This document shows positions 53,022 through 64,000 of a DNA stretch of 64,000 nt, one piece after another (the stretch's first letter is position 1; every line of letters begins with the position of its first letter). Origin of the DNA: Hydractinia symbiolongicarpus (taxonomy: Eukaryota > Cnidaria > Hydrozoa > Anthoathecata > Hydractiniidae); assembly GCF_029227915.1 (NCBI RefSeq), contig NC_079883.1:8060001-8124000 (forward strand), given 5' to 3'. The notes under the pieces were generated by a model. The model made no database searches. It was not told the DNA's origin and saw only the letters and a list, made by a program, of their open reading frames with translations. Both the position numbers and the translations under genes were made by a program.

Positions 53022-53343
53022 CACTGTCGCATTTCGGCTGCATGGTCTACTGTGTAACGCGCGCGCACGTTCTGGCGTAATGCGTTGATAAACGGAATGT
53101 ACGCAGACATATTGGAAAGTAATATCACGCACTTAGTATCGTCGCCTTTGTTAGCATTCATGTAAGTTACCATCCACTCGCTACAGTCGCTCTCCATCCT
53201 ACGGCTAAATCAACAGCCGTGATTTTTACTATGTCGCCGTCCATCCGTACGCGGTGACAGTTGTAAGCTTTACAGTAACGTGACATGCTCCACAAGCAGT
53301 TACGGTGTGTGGACGATGCCTATCATGGCAACGCTTGTTCTTT

Positions 53344-53528
53344 ATCGCTTCTCGGCCTAATGGCTAAGATCAAGTGTAGTATCTGTTCTTATCAGTTTAA
53401 TATCTGGTAGGCCATTCTCTGAATGGTCAGTATATTAATCTGATTTTTGGCCTTGGGTCATGGAGGTGGATTCATTCACGCCGTGACCACGGGTTGCCTT
53501 GGTGTTGCACTATTACCGATGGCGGCCC
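53344..53528 (+). ncRNA. U2: U2 snRNA, unit 10
   Basis: Matches unit 1, with a normal Sm site. Confidence 0.95.
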
Positions 53529-53720
53529 ACATAAGCAATAAAAGAATAATAGCAGTCCTCTTTCCGACGGCACTCTGCATAGTCTACGGCGGGAACAAAA
53601 CGCGTACACTGGGGGAGAATACAGCCTATGCCCCGCGACACGGCAGTTTATAACACACTCAAGCCACAAGCATTAACAAACTTTGAAGGGTACCCTCATG
53701 CTACGGTGCAGTTCCAACTC

Positions 53721-53885
53721 ATTCTTACCTGACGGGGAAGTAAAGACTGATCAATGAGGGTTTTCTTCCAGAGTGAGGCTCTTGCATTGCACTACGCTTG
53801 GGCTGACCTCTGCGATTACTGCAAACGTCAGTAACTCGACCGTACAATTTCTGGTAGTGGGGGCCTGCGTCCGCGCTCGCCCCCT
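53721..53885 (+). ncRNA. U1: U1 snRNA variant A3U, unit 10
   Basis: The 5' end reads ATTCTTACCTG in place of ATACTTACCTG (A to T at 53723). Nucleotide 3 pairs with intron position +6 of the 5' splice site, so this copy would prefer A over U there. The remaining landmarks, including the Sm site and terminal hairpin, are normal. Confidence 0.93.
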
Positions 53886-54212
53886 CCTTAAGTCAAAATG
53901 AATGAGCTTAGAAAAGTTGCGCGGCCAAATGTCGGTGGTGACTTAAACGCTAAGGTAAAACCTCGCTTGGCTGTTACGAAACGTGATTGCGATATAAGTC
54001 CTCGGAAGGCGGCGGAATTTTATTTTATTTGCCATTCCGTCAGGGTTATTGGATGATCGGCAATAGATCGAGTTTGTATGCATTTGAAAGCTCTTTTTTC
54101 TCGTACTATCACCTGAAAATGTCGTAGGAAAATGTCATAGGAAACACTTTCAACAACCGCCACGTTCCTTAATTGTTATAACAAGAAATATATCACAGCA
54201 AATGAAAATGAA

Positions 54213-54332
54213 AAGCCTACGACACCGGGAGTTCCCAGGCGGTCCCCCATCCAAGTACTATCCCGGCCCGACGATGCTTAACTTCCGTGATCAGACGAGA
54301 ACGGGTGTGTTCATCGTGGTATGGCCGTAGAC
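54213..54332 (-). rRNA. 5S: 5S rRNA, unit 10
   Basis: Matches unit 1. Confidence 0.97.
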
Positions 54333-54529
54333 ATTAGTAGGTGCAAATACGTGCAATTTATTTTGACGTTGTGATCAAATTTTTTTATTTAATTTCTTTG
54401 AGTTACTTAGGACAAGGCGTATGCATGGATTATCTATTAGACTTTAAGGTTATAGTTTTGTGAAAAAAACAATGTTTTTTTAAAGATGTGTGGCTATAAA
54501 AATAGCCGTTGTTTTCTGAGTGTAGCGGT

Positions 54530-54910
54530 TTACTTCTTCTGTCCTTTGTCGTTCTTCTTTGGGAGTAAGACAGCTTGAATGTTTGGCAAAACACCACCAG
54601 CTGCAATGGTTACACCGCTCAAAAGTTTGTTTAATTCTTCATCATTACGAACAGCCAATTGTAAATGTCTTGGAATAATCCTAGCTTTTTTGTTGTCTCT
54701 TGCTGCGTTACCAGCCAACTCCAATATCTCAGCAGATAAATATTCCAAGACGGCTGCTAAGTAAACTGGTGCTCCAGATCCAATTCGGTTAGCATAGTGC
54801 CCTCTACGAAGGAATCTATGCACTCTACCGACTGGAAATTGAAGTCCAGCTCTTGAGGATCTTGTCTTGGCTTTAGCCTTAGCTTTTCCACCTTTTCCAC
54901 GTCCAGACAT
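54530..54910 (-). CDS. H2A: Histone H2A, unit 11
   Basis: Protein identical to unit 1; stem-loop 54492-54507. Confidence 0.98.
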   Translation of the reverse strand: MSGRGKGGKAKAKAKTRSSRAGLQFPVGRVHRFLRRGHYANRIGSGAPVYLAAVLEYLSAEILELAGNAARDNKKARIIPRHLQLAVRNDEELNKLLSGVTIAAGGVLPNIQAVLLPKKNDKGQKK

Positions 54911-55194
54911 AACTGCGATTTGATTTGTAAGTTAATACAAAAACGTACGAATATTTAACGTAAGTGTTAACGAAATAAACTTTACTCGTTTTTTCATCAT
55001 AAAAATAGGATCGAAATCATGTTTTTTTAACCAATCATAATTAAGTATTAAACAAAAGATTTTTTTTTTAACCAATTAAATTGCGTATCGGCGTTTTCGG
55101 ATCGAATTCGATCCGATTTTTTTACTTATAAACAAAAAGTTTTGACTTGCAGTTTAATGCTTATTTACAAGTTAAGTAGCAAAAATTTTTAACC

Positions 55195-55599
55195 ATGTCT
55201 GACGCAGCAGCTAAAGGAGGAAAACAGGCACCTAAAGTAGCCAAGAAAGGTGAAAAAAGAGCCGGCAAAAAAGGAGGAAAGATTGGTGGAACTGGTGAAA
55301 AGAAACGCAAGAGAAAGAGAAAGGAAAGTTATGCTATTTACATCTACAATGTTTTGAAACAAGTTCACCCAGATGTCGGAGTTTCAAGCAAAGCTATGAG
55401 CATCATGAACTCATTTGTCAACGACATCTTTGAGCGCATTGCTTCCGAAGCTTCGCGTTTGGCTCTTCAAAACAAAAAGTCGACCATCTCTTCTCGTGAA
55501 ATTCAAACCGCAGTACGTCTTCTCTTGCCTGGAGAACTTGCAAAACACGCAGTCAGTGAAGGAACAAAAGCCGTCACAAAATACACAAGCAGCAAGTAA
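55195..55599 (+). CDS. H2B: Histone H2B, unit 11
   Basis: Protein identical to unit 1; stem-loop 55623-55638. Confidence 0.98.
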   Translation: MSDAAAKGGKQAPKVAKKGEKRAGKKGGKIGGTGEKKRKRKRKESYAIYIYNVLKQVHPDVGVSSKAMSIMNSFVNDIFERIASEASRLALQNKKSTISSREIQTAVRLLLPGELAKHAVSEGTKAVTKYTSSK

Positions 55600-56059
55600 A
55601 CCAACGTCTACCAAACACAAACGGTCTTTTTTAAGACCACACATCTTTAAAAAAACATTTACTTGGCGTCACTACAAGTTAACCGAAGTTAATAAAACTT
55701 CTAAATAATGTGCTTAAGAACACTAGCCTACATTTAAAATACTTCCCCATGTGTGTGTGGATTAGCTTCACTTTTCATACGTATTATTAGCTGTACTTGC
55801 AGAAAAGACAAGTACATTGATCCATGTTATTGCTTACATTTAACTTAACCCAGCTTTTCACGGAAACACTCCCAGGCAAATTAACCCTACAAAGTATTTC
55901 TAAATTTTTTTTGTGTCATATATGACATAGTATCGTATAGCAATAAATGTAACTGTGACAAGACTTTACACATTGTGTAATTTGGAAGCGTGCACAAAGT
56001 ACTGTTTTAAAAGATTTGTGGCTATAAAAATAGCCGTTTTTGTTGAGCAATGACAACGC

Positions 56060-56416
<357 letters not shown>

Positions 56417-56894
56417 TTAACAGAATTCAGACAGCTTTAAAAAGAGGCCATAAAATTACCTACTGCTCGTGGAAACACCCTAATTAACCAATAGAGTTGC
56501 GTCATTACAAAATGTTCCGAACATTTTGTACATTTTTTTAAGTAAAACTGTAGTTTTTTTAAAAATTCGTGGTCTTAATGTTTCAGTAAGGCAATAAATT
56601 TGGCATCGTTGGAATTCGCCAAACCTTCTGCTACTTACTAAAAAAAAAAAAAGTCAAAAGCTTTTGTGTATCAGAAGATACAGCCGTTTTCCCGTAGCCA
56701 AAAAACACAGATTTTATAAAAATGTTAAAGTAATGAGCGTAATGTCATTATGCAGCCAATCAGAAATTACTTTCTTAGCACCAATCAAATGGTTTGTTTT
56801 GAACCTTAGCTGTCAATCAATATGAGAAATAAAACTTTGGCGCGATAGTGCATTTTAGACCGTCTTGTGTATCCGTACTACATCGACTTCTTAA

Positions 56895-57308
<414 letters not shown>

Positions 57309-57669
57309 GCATCTTACCAAACAAAAAACGGCTATTTTTATAGCCACACATCCATAAAAAATATTACGGCTAGCTTTTTATATCAAACTTTGTCCTGCTT
57401 TCTGTTTAAATTTTATGCTACATAAAAATTTTATGCTACATAAAGTTTGACAATGTTAAAAATATGAAGGGCAAGAAAAGTAAAAGCAAGAAAATAAGAA
57501 ATTTAAAAACGAAAATACTTAAACTTAGGGAATCTAATCTTAAATTTACTCTTTTTTAACTGTTTAAGTGACTTAAACAAGTTTAACTTTGTACCAAGAT
57601 AATGTTTTTTTGTAAATGTGTGGCTATAAAAATAGCCGTTTGTTAATGTAATAGCCAGATACACACAAA

Positions 57670-58221
57670 TTATTTTTTTGCGGTCTTCTTTGCTGCCTTT
57701 TTGGGAGTCTTTTTGACCTTCTTTGCTGCAGGTTTTTTAGCAACAGGCTTCTTTGTGGGTTTCTTAGCTGCTGGTTTCTTAGCCGAGGCTTTCTTTGTGG
57801 CAGGCTTCTTTGCTGCTTTCTTTGGCGTGCTCTTCTTTGCTGGCTTCTTTTTTGGTGTACTTTTCTTTGCAGTAGGCTTCTTTGCCGTTGGCTTTTTTGC
57901 TGCGGCCTTTTTCTTAGGTTTTTCTTTTTTTACCTGACCTAGCTTGAATGATCCAGAAGCACCAGTGCCTTTAGTTTGAATCAAATCGCCTGATGTTACT
58001 CCTCGTTTAAGAGCCATTTTCAGATGATGATCTGAGTTTTCAGCAACTTTGTAATTTGCATGAATATATTTTGTAATAGCTTGGCGAGATGAACCACCGC
58101 GTTCCTTTAGGGTAGCGATAGCAGCCTTGATCATGTCCACATATTTAGGGTGATCAGCTGTCTTCTTTGCAGCAGGTTTCTTCTTGGGTGCGATTTTCTT
58201 TGGAGAAGCTGCTTCACTCAT
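57670..58221 (-). CDS. H1: Histone H1, unit 11
   Basis: Protein identical to unit 1; stem-loop 57622-57637. Confidence 0.97.
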   Translation of the reverse strand: MSEAASPKKIAPKKKPAAKKTADHPKYVDMIKAAIATLKERGGSSRQAITKYIHANYKVAENSDHHLKMALKRGVTSGDLIQTKGTGASGSFKLGQVKKEKPKKKAAAKKPTAKKPTAKKSTPKKKPAKKSTPKKAAKKPATKKASAKKPAAKKPTKKPVAKKPAAKKVKKTPKKAAKKTAKK

Positions 58222-58800
58222 TTTTAATGTTTTCTTACAACAATCCAACGATAAACGATGCTTGTTATCACAGTAGAAGTATACTAAACATTACCGTGTA
58301 AATGAGATATAATTTAAGACGGTGCGAAGTATGCGGACGTAAAAGTACCACTCCCGGGAATTGATTTGGCGCGAAAACAGAAATGTGTGTTTCTGTACAT
58401 CGTATAATGTCCGTTTTGGGTGCCGCGACTATGCGAAAGCATGTTAATTTTTATTTGTAGTACGACGCAATAGTCTGCAAGAGAAGCTGCTGGAGTTTGA
58501 GGTCTTCAGCATTACATCTAGTCTGTTAATTTGGGCTTCTTCCGCGCTCGTGTTAGGATTTTCATAAAGCGTTCTTTGGTTTGCGTTGCGTATGTCGGCC
58601 TACATCATCGACACGGCCTGTTTCCGGCTATTAGGAGCAATTCATATATTGGGCACTGCGTTTCGACTTTTTTATTAGACCACAGTAAAAAAATTCACTC
58701 ACAGAAGTCCCTTTCTTTCATGGCTACAAACACGAAGAATTCTGTCGTAAGTAAAACGAATGCGCAAGCCAAAATGACGATGGGGCGAAGTCATAAGCAT

Positions 58801-58873
58801 GGCCCTGTGGCCCAATGGATAAGGCATCTGACTACGAATCAGGGGATTCCAGGTTCGACTCCTGGCAGGGTCG
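58801..58873 (+). tRNA. tRNA-Arg(ACG): tRNA-Arg(ACG), unit 11
   Basis: Matches unit 1. Confidence 0.97.
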
Positions 58874-59195
58874 CACTGTCGCATTTCGGCTGCATGGTCT
58901 ACTGTGTAACGCGCGCGCACGTTCTGGCGTAATGCGTTGATAAACGGAATGTACGCAGACATATTGGAAAGTAATATCACGCACTTAGTATCGTCGCCTT
59001 TGTTAGCATTCATGTAAGTTACCATCCACTCGCTACAGTCGCTCTCCATCCTACGGCTAAATCAACAGCCGTGATTTTTACTATGTCGCCGTCCATCCGT
59101 ACGCGGTGACAGTTGTAAGCTTTACAGTAACGTGACATGCTCCACAAGCAGTTACGGTGTGTGGACGATGCCTATCATGGCAACGCTTGTTCTTT

Positions 59196-59380
59196 ATCGC
59201 TTCTCGGCCTAATGGCTAAGATCAAGTGTAGTATCTGTTCTTATCAGTTTAATATCTGGTAGGCCATTCTCTGAATGGTCAGTATATTAATCTGATATTT
59301 GGCCTTGGGTCATGGAGGTGGATTCATTCACGCCGTGACCACGGGTTGCCTTGGTGTTGCACTATTACCGATGGCGGCCC
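59196..59380 (+). ncRNA. U2: U2 snRNA with altered Sm site, unit 11
   Basis: T to A at 59297 (about nt 102) turns the Sm site ATTTTTGG into ATATTTGG. The Sm ring binds a U-rich core, so assembly of this copy may be weakened. Everything else matches unit 1. Confidence 0.93.
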
Positions 59381-59572
59381 ACATAAGCAATAAAAGAATA
59401 ATAGCAGTCCTCTTTCCGACGGCACTCTGCATAGTCTACGGCGGGAACAAAACGCGTACACTGGGGGAGAATACAGCCTATGCCCCGCGACACGGCAGTT
59501 TATAACACACTCAAGCCACAAGCATTAACAAACTTTGAAGGGTACCCTCATGCTACGGTGCAGTTCCAACTC

Positions 59573-59737
59573 ATACTTACCTGACGGGGAAGTAAAGACT
59601 GATCAATGAGGGTTTTCTTCCAGAGTGAGGCTCTTGCATTGCACTACGCTTGGGCTGACCTCTGCGATTACTGCAAACGTCAGTAACTCGACCGTACAAT
59701 TTCTGGTAGTGGGGGCCTGCGTCCGCGCTCGCCCCCT
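59573..59737 (+). ncRNA. U1: U1 snRNA, unit 11
   Basis: Matches unit 1; 5' end ATACTTACCTG. Confidence 0.96.
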
Positions 59738-60064
59738 CCTTAAGTCAAAATGAATGAGCTTAGAAAAGTTGCGCGGCCAAATGTCGGTGGTGACTTAAAC
59801 GCTAAGGTAAAACCTCGCTTGGCTGTTACGAAACGTGATTGCGATATAAGTCCTCGGAAGGCGGCGGAATTTTATTTTATTTGCCATTCCGTCAGGGTTA
59901 TTGGATGATCGGCAATAGATCGAGTTTGTATGCATTTGAAAGCTCTTTTTTCTCGTACTATCACCTGAAAATGTCGTAGGAAAATGTCATAGGAAACACT
60001 TTCAACAACCGCCACGTTCCTTAATTGTTATAACAAGAAATATATCACAGCAAATGAAAATGAA

Positions 60065-60184
60065 AAGCCTACGACACCGGGAGTTCCCAGGCGGTCCCCC
60101 ATCCAAGTACTATCCCGGCCCGACGATGCTTAACTTCCGTGATCAGACGAGAACGGGTGTGTTCATCGTGGTATGGCCGTAGAC
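60065..60184 (-). rRNA. 5S: 5S rRNA, unit 11
   Basis: Coding part matches unit 1. A T to C change at 60190 lies 6 bp upstream of the 5' end. Confidence 0.97.
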
Positions 60185-60381
60185 ATTAGCAGGTGCAAAT
60201 ACGTGCAATTTATTTTGACGTTGTGATCAAATTTTTTTATTTAATTTCTTTGAGTTACTTAGGACAAGGCGTATGCATGGATTATCTATTAGACTTTAAG
60301 GTTATAGTTTTGTGAAAAAAACAATGTTTTTTTAAAGATGTGTGGCTATAAAAATAGCCGTTGTTTTCTGAGTGTAGCGGT

Positions 60382-60762
60382 TTACTTCTTCTGTCCTTTG
60401 TCGTTCTTCTTTGGGAGTAAGACAGCTTGAATGTTTGGCAAAACACCACCAGCTGCAATGGTTACACCGCTCAAAAGTTTGTTTAATTCTTCATCATTAC
60501 GAACAGCCAATTGTAAATGTCTTGGAATAATCCTAGCTTTTTTGTTGTCTCTTGCTGCGTTACCAGCCAACTCCAATATCTCAGCAGATAAATATTCCAA
60601 GACGGCTGCTAAGTAAACTGGTGCTCCAGATCCAATTCGGTTAGCATAGTGCCCTCTACGAAGGAATCTATGCACTCTACCGACTGGAAATTGAAGTCCA
60701 GCTCTTGAGGATCTTGTCTTGGCTTTAGCCTTAGCTTTTCCACCTTTTCCACGTCCAGACAT
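60382..60762 (-). CDS. H2A: Histone H2A, unit 12
   Basis: Protein identical to unit 1; stem-loop 60344-60359. Confidence 0.98.
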   Translation of the reverse strand: MSGRGKGGKAKAKAKTRSSRAGLQFPVGRVHRFLRRGHYANRIGSGAPVYLAAVLEYLSAEILELAGNAARDNKKARIIPRHLQLAVRNDEELNKLLSGVTIAAGGVLPNIQAVLLPKKNDKGQKK

Positions 60763-61046
60763 AACTGCGATTTGATTTGTAAGTTAATACAAAAACGTAC
60801 GAATATTTAACGTAAGTGTTAACGAAATAAACTTTACTCGTTTTTTCATCATAAAAATAGGATCGAAATCATGTTTTTTTAACCAATCATAATTAAGTAT
60901 TAAACAAAAGATTTTTTTTTTAACCAATTAAATTGCGTATCGGCGTTTTCGGATCGAATTCGATCCGATTTTTTTACTTATAAACAAAAAGTTTTGACTT
61001 GCAGTTTAATGCTTATTTACAAGTTAAGTAGCAAAAATTTTTAACC

Positions 61047-61451
61047 ATGTCTGACGCAGCAGCTAAAGGAGGAAAACAGGCACCTAAAGTAGCCAAGAAA
61101 GGTGAAAAAAGAGCCGGCAAAAAAGGAGGAAAGATTGGTGGAACTGGTGAAAAGAAACGCAAGAGAAAGAGAAAGGAAAGTTATGCTATTTACATCTACA
61201 ATGTTTTGAAACAAGTTCACCCAGATGTCGGAGTTTCAAGCAAAGCTATGAGCATCATGAACTCATTTGTCAACGACATCTTTGAGCGCATTGCTTCCGA
61301 AGCTTCGCGTTTGGCTCTTCAAAACAAAAAGTCGACCATCTCTTCTCGTGAAATTCAAACCGCAGTACGTCTTCTCTTGCCTGGAGAACTTGCAAAACAC
61401 GCAGTCAGTGAAGGAACAAAAGCCGTCACAAAATACACAAGCAGCAAGTAA
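61047..61451 (+). CDS. H2B: Histone H2B, unit 12
   Basis: Protein identical to unit 1; stem-loop 61475-61490. Confidence 0.98.
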   Translation: MSDAAAKGGKQAPKVAKKGEKRAGKKGGKIGGTGEKKRKRKRKESYAIYIYNVLKQVHPDVGVSSKAMSIMNSFVNDIFERIASEASRLALQNKKSTISSREIQTAVRLLLPGELAKHAVSEGTKAVTKYTSSK

Positions 61452-61911
61452 ACCAACGTCTACCAAACACAAACGGTCTTTTTTAAGACCACACATCTTT
61501 AAAAAAACATTTACTTGGCGTCACTACAAGTTAACCGAAGTTAATAAAACTTCTAAATAATGTGCTTAAGAACACTAGCCTACATTTAAAATACTTCCCC
61601 ATGTGTGTGTGGATTAGCTTCACTTTTCATACGTATTATTAGCTGTACTTGCAGAAAAGACAAGTACATTGATCCATGTTATTGCTTACATTTAACTTAA
61701 CCCAGCTTTTCACGGAAACACTCCCAGGCAAATTAACCCTACAAAGTATTTCTAAATTTTTTTTGTGTCATATATGACATAGTATCGTATAGCAATAAAT
61801 GTAACTGTGACAAGACTTTACACATTGTGTAATTTGGAAGCGTGCACAAAGTAATGTTTTAAAAGATTTGTGGCTATAAAAATAGCCGTTTTTGTTGAGC
61901 AATGACAACGC

Positions 61912-62268
<357 letters not shown>

Positions 62269-62746
62269 TTAACAGAATTCAGACAGCTTTAAAAAGAGGC
62301 CATAAAATTACCTACTGCTCGTGGAAACACCCTAATTAACCAATAGAGTTGCGTCATTACAAAATGTTCCGAACATTTTGTACATTTTTTTAAGTAAAAC
62401 TGTAGTTTTTTTAAAAATTCGTGGTCTTAATGTTTCAGTAAGGCAATAAATTTGGCATCGTTGGAATTCGCCAAACCTTCTGCTACTTACTAAAAAAAAA
62501 AAAAGTCAAAAGCTTTTGTGTATCAGAAGATACAGCCGTTTTCCCGTAGCCAAAAAACACAGATTTTATAAAAATGTTAAAGTAATGAGCGTAATGTCAT
62601 TATGCAGCCAATCAGAAATTACTTTCTTAGCACCAATCAAATGGTTTGTTTTGAACCTTAGCTGTCAATCAATATGAGAAATAAAACTTTGGCGCGATAG
62701 TGCATTTTAGACCGTCTTGTGTATCCGTACTACATCGACTTCTTAA

Positions 62747-63160
<414 letters not shown>

Positions 63161-63521
63161 GCATCTTACCAAACAAAAAACGGCTATTTTTATAGCCACA
63201 CATCCATAAAAAATATTACGGCTAGCTTTTTATATCAAACTTTGTCCTGCTTTCTGTTTAAATTTTATGCTACATAAAAATTTTATGCTACATAAAGTTT
63301 GACAATGTTAAAAATATGAAGGGCAAGAAAAGTAAAAGCAAGAAAATAAGAAATTTAAAAACGAAAATACTTAAACTTAGGGAATCTAATCTTAAATTTA
63401 CTCTTTTTTAACTGTTTAAGTGACTTAAACAAGTTTAACTTTGTACCAAGATAATGTTTTTTTGTAAATGTGTGGCTATAAAAATAGCCGTTTGTTAATG
63501 TAATAGCCAGATACACACAAA

Positions 63522-64000
63522 TTATTTTTTTGCGGTCTTCTTTGCTGCCTTTTTGGGAGTCTTTTTGACCTTCTTTGCTGCAGGTTTTTTAGCAACAGGC
63601 TTCTTTGTGGGTTTCTTAGCTGCTGGTTTCTTAGCCGAGGCTTTCTTTGTGGCAGGCTTCTTTGCTGCTTTCTTTGGCGTGCTCTTCTTTGCTGGCTTCT
63701 TTTTTGGTGTACTTTTCTTTGCAGTAGGCTTCTTTGCCGTTGGCTTTTTTGCTGCGGCCTTTTTCTTAGGTTTTTCTTTTTTTACCTGACCTAGCTTGAA
63801 TGATCCAGAAGCACCAGTGCCTTTAGTTTGAATCAAATCGCCTGATGTTACTCCTCGTTTAAGAGCCATTTTCAGATGATGATCTGAGTTTTCAGCAACT
63901 TTGTAATTTGCATGAATATATTTTGTAATAGCTTGGCGAGATGAACCACCGCGTTCCTTTAGGGTAGCGATAGCAGCCTTGATCATGTCCACATATTTAG
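63522..64000 (-). CDS. H1: Histone H1, unit 12, 5' end beyond window
   Basis: The window ends inside the gene, so about the first 24 codons are missing. The globular domain, tail and stop match unit 1; stem-loop 63474-63489. Truncated by the window only. Confidence 0.96.
   Translation of the reverse strand, partial: KYVDMIKAAIATLKERGGSSRQAITKYIHANYKVAENSDHHLKMALKRGVTSGDLIQTKGTGASGSFKLGQVKKEKPKKKAAAKKPTAKKPTAKKSTPKKKPAKKSTPKKAAKKPATKKASAKKPAAKKPTKKPVAKKPAAKKVKKTPKKAAKKTAKK

Overview
The window is a tandem array of one 5,852-bp repeat, seen about twelve times. It comes from a metazoan nuclear genome. Each repeat carries all five replication-dependent histone genes (H2A, H2B, H4, H3, H1) plus four small-RNA genes: tRNA-Arg(ACG), U2 snRNA, U1 snRNA and 5S rRNA. 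Intronless histones ending in a 16-nt 3' stem-loop, a metazoan H4, an S96 (H3.2-like) H3, a linker histone with a winged-helix domain, and animal-type U1/U2 all indicate an animal. The AT-rich histone spacers and the lysine-rich H2B tail suggest a cnidarian, perhaps a hydrozoan. That placement is an impression from recall and has not been tested.

Layout of one unit (unit-1 coordinates): H2A (-) 3-383; H2B (+) 668-1072; H4 (-) 1533-1844; H3 (+) 2371-2781; H1 (-) 3143-3694; tRNA-Arg(ACG) (+) 4274-4346; U2 (+) ~4669-4853; U1 (+) 5046-~5210; 5S (-) ~5538-5657; then the H2A of the next unit. H2A/H2B and H4/H3 are divergent pairs with shared promoter spacers. H2B/H4 and H3/H1 are convergent pairs. 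H1 and H3 have E2F-like TTTGGCGCG sites, and H1 also has an AAACACA box. U1 and U2 share CCACAAGCA at -57 and -54 (candidate PSE) and a similar motif just after their 3' ends (candidate 3' box). All five histone genes share an A-rich element about 10-21 nt past the stem-loop (candidate U7-binding HDE).

Units are numbered by their H2A gene: 1 (3), 2 (5855), 3 (11707, cut by a gap), 4 (starts inside the unit at 15436, no H2A/H2B/H4), 5 (19418), 6 (25270), 7 (31122), 8 (36974), 9 (42826), 10 (48678), 11 (54530), 12 (60382, cut by the window end in H1). Every complete unit without a gap has exactly the same length. A 500-N block (14936-15435) replaces at least about 4.5 kb of array. Copy-specific changes are few: H2B K18E (unit 8), H3 L60F with two promoter changes (unit 9), U1 A3U (unit 10), a U2 Sm-site change (unit 11), and a frameshifted H1 plus an altered H3 stem-loop in unit 4 next to the gap.

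Functionally, the unit encodes a full nucleosome-plus-linker set, two spliceosomal RNAs, a ribosomal RNA and one arginine tRNA. It therefore places Pol II histone, Pol II snRNA and Pol III transcription inside a single co-amplified, homogenised repeat.
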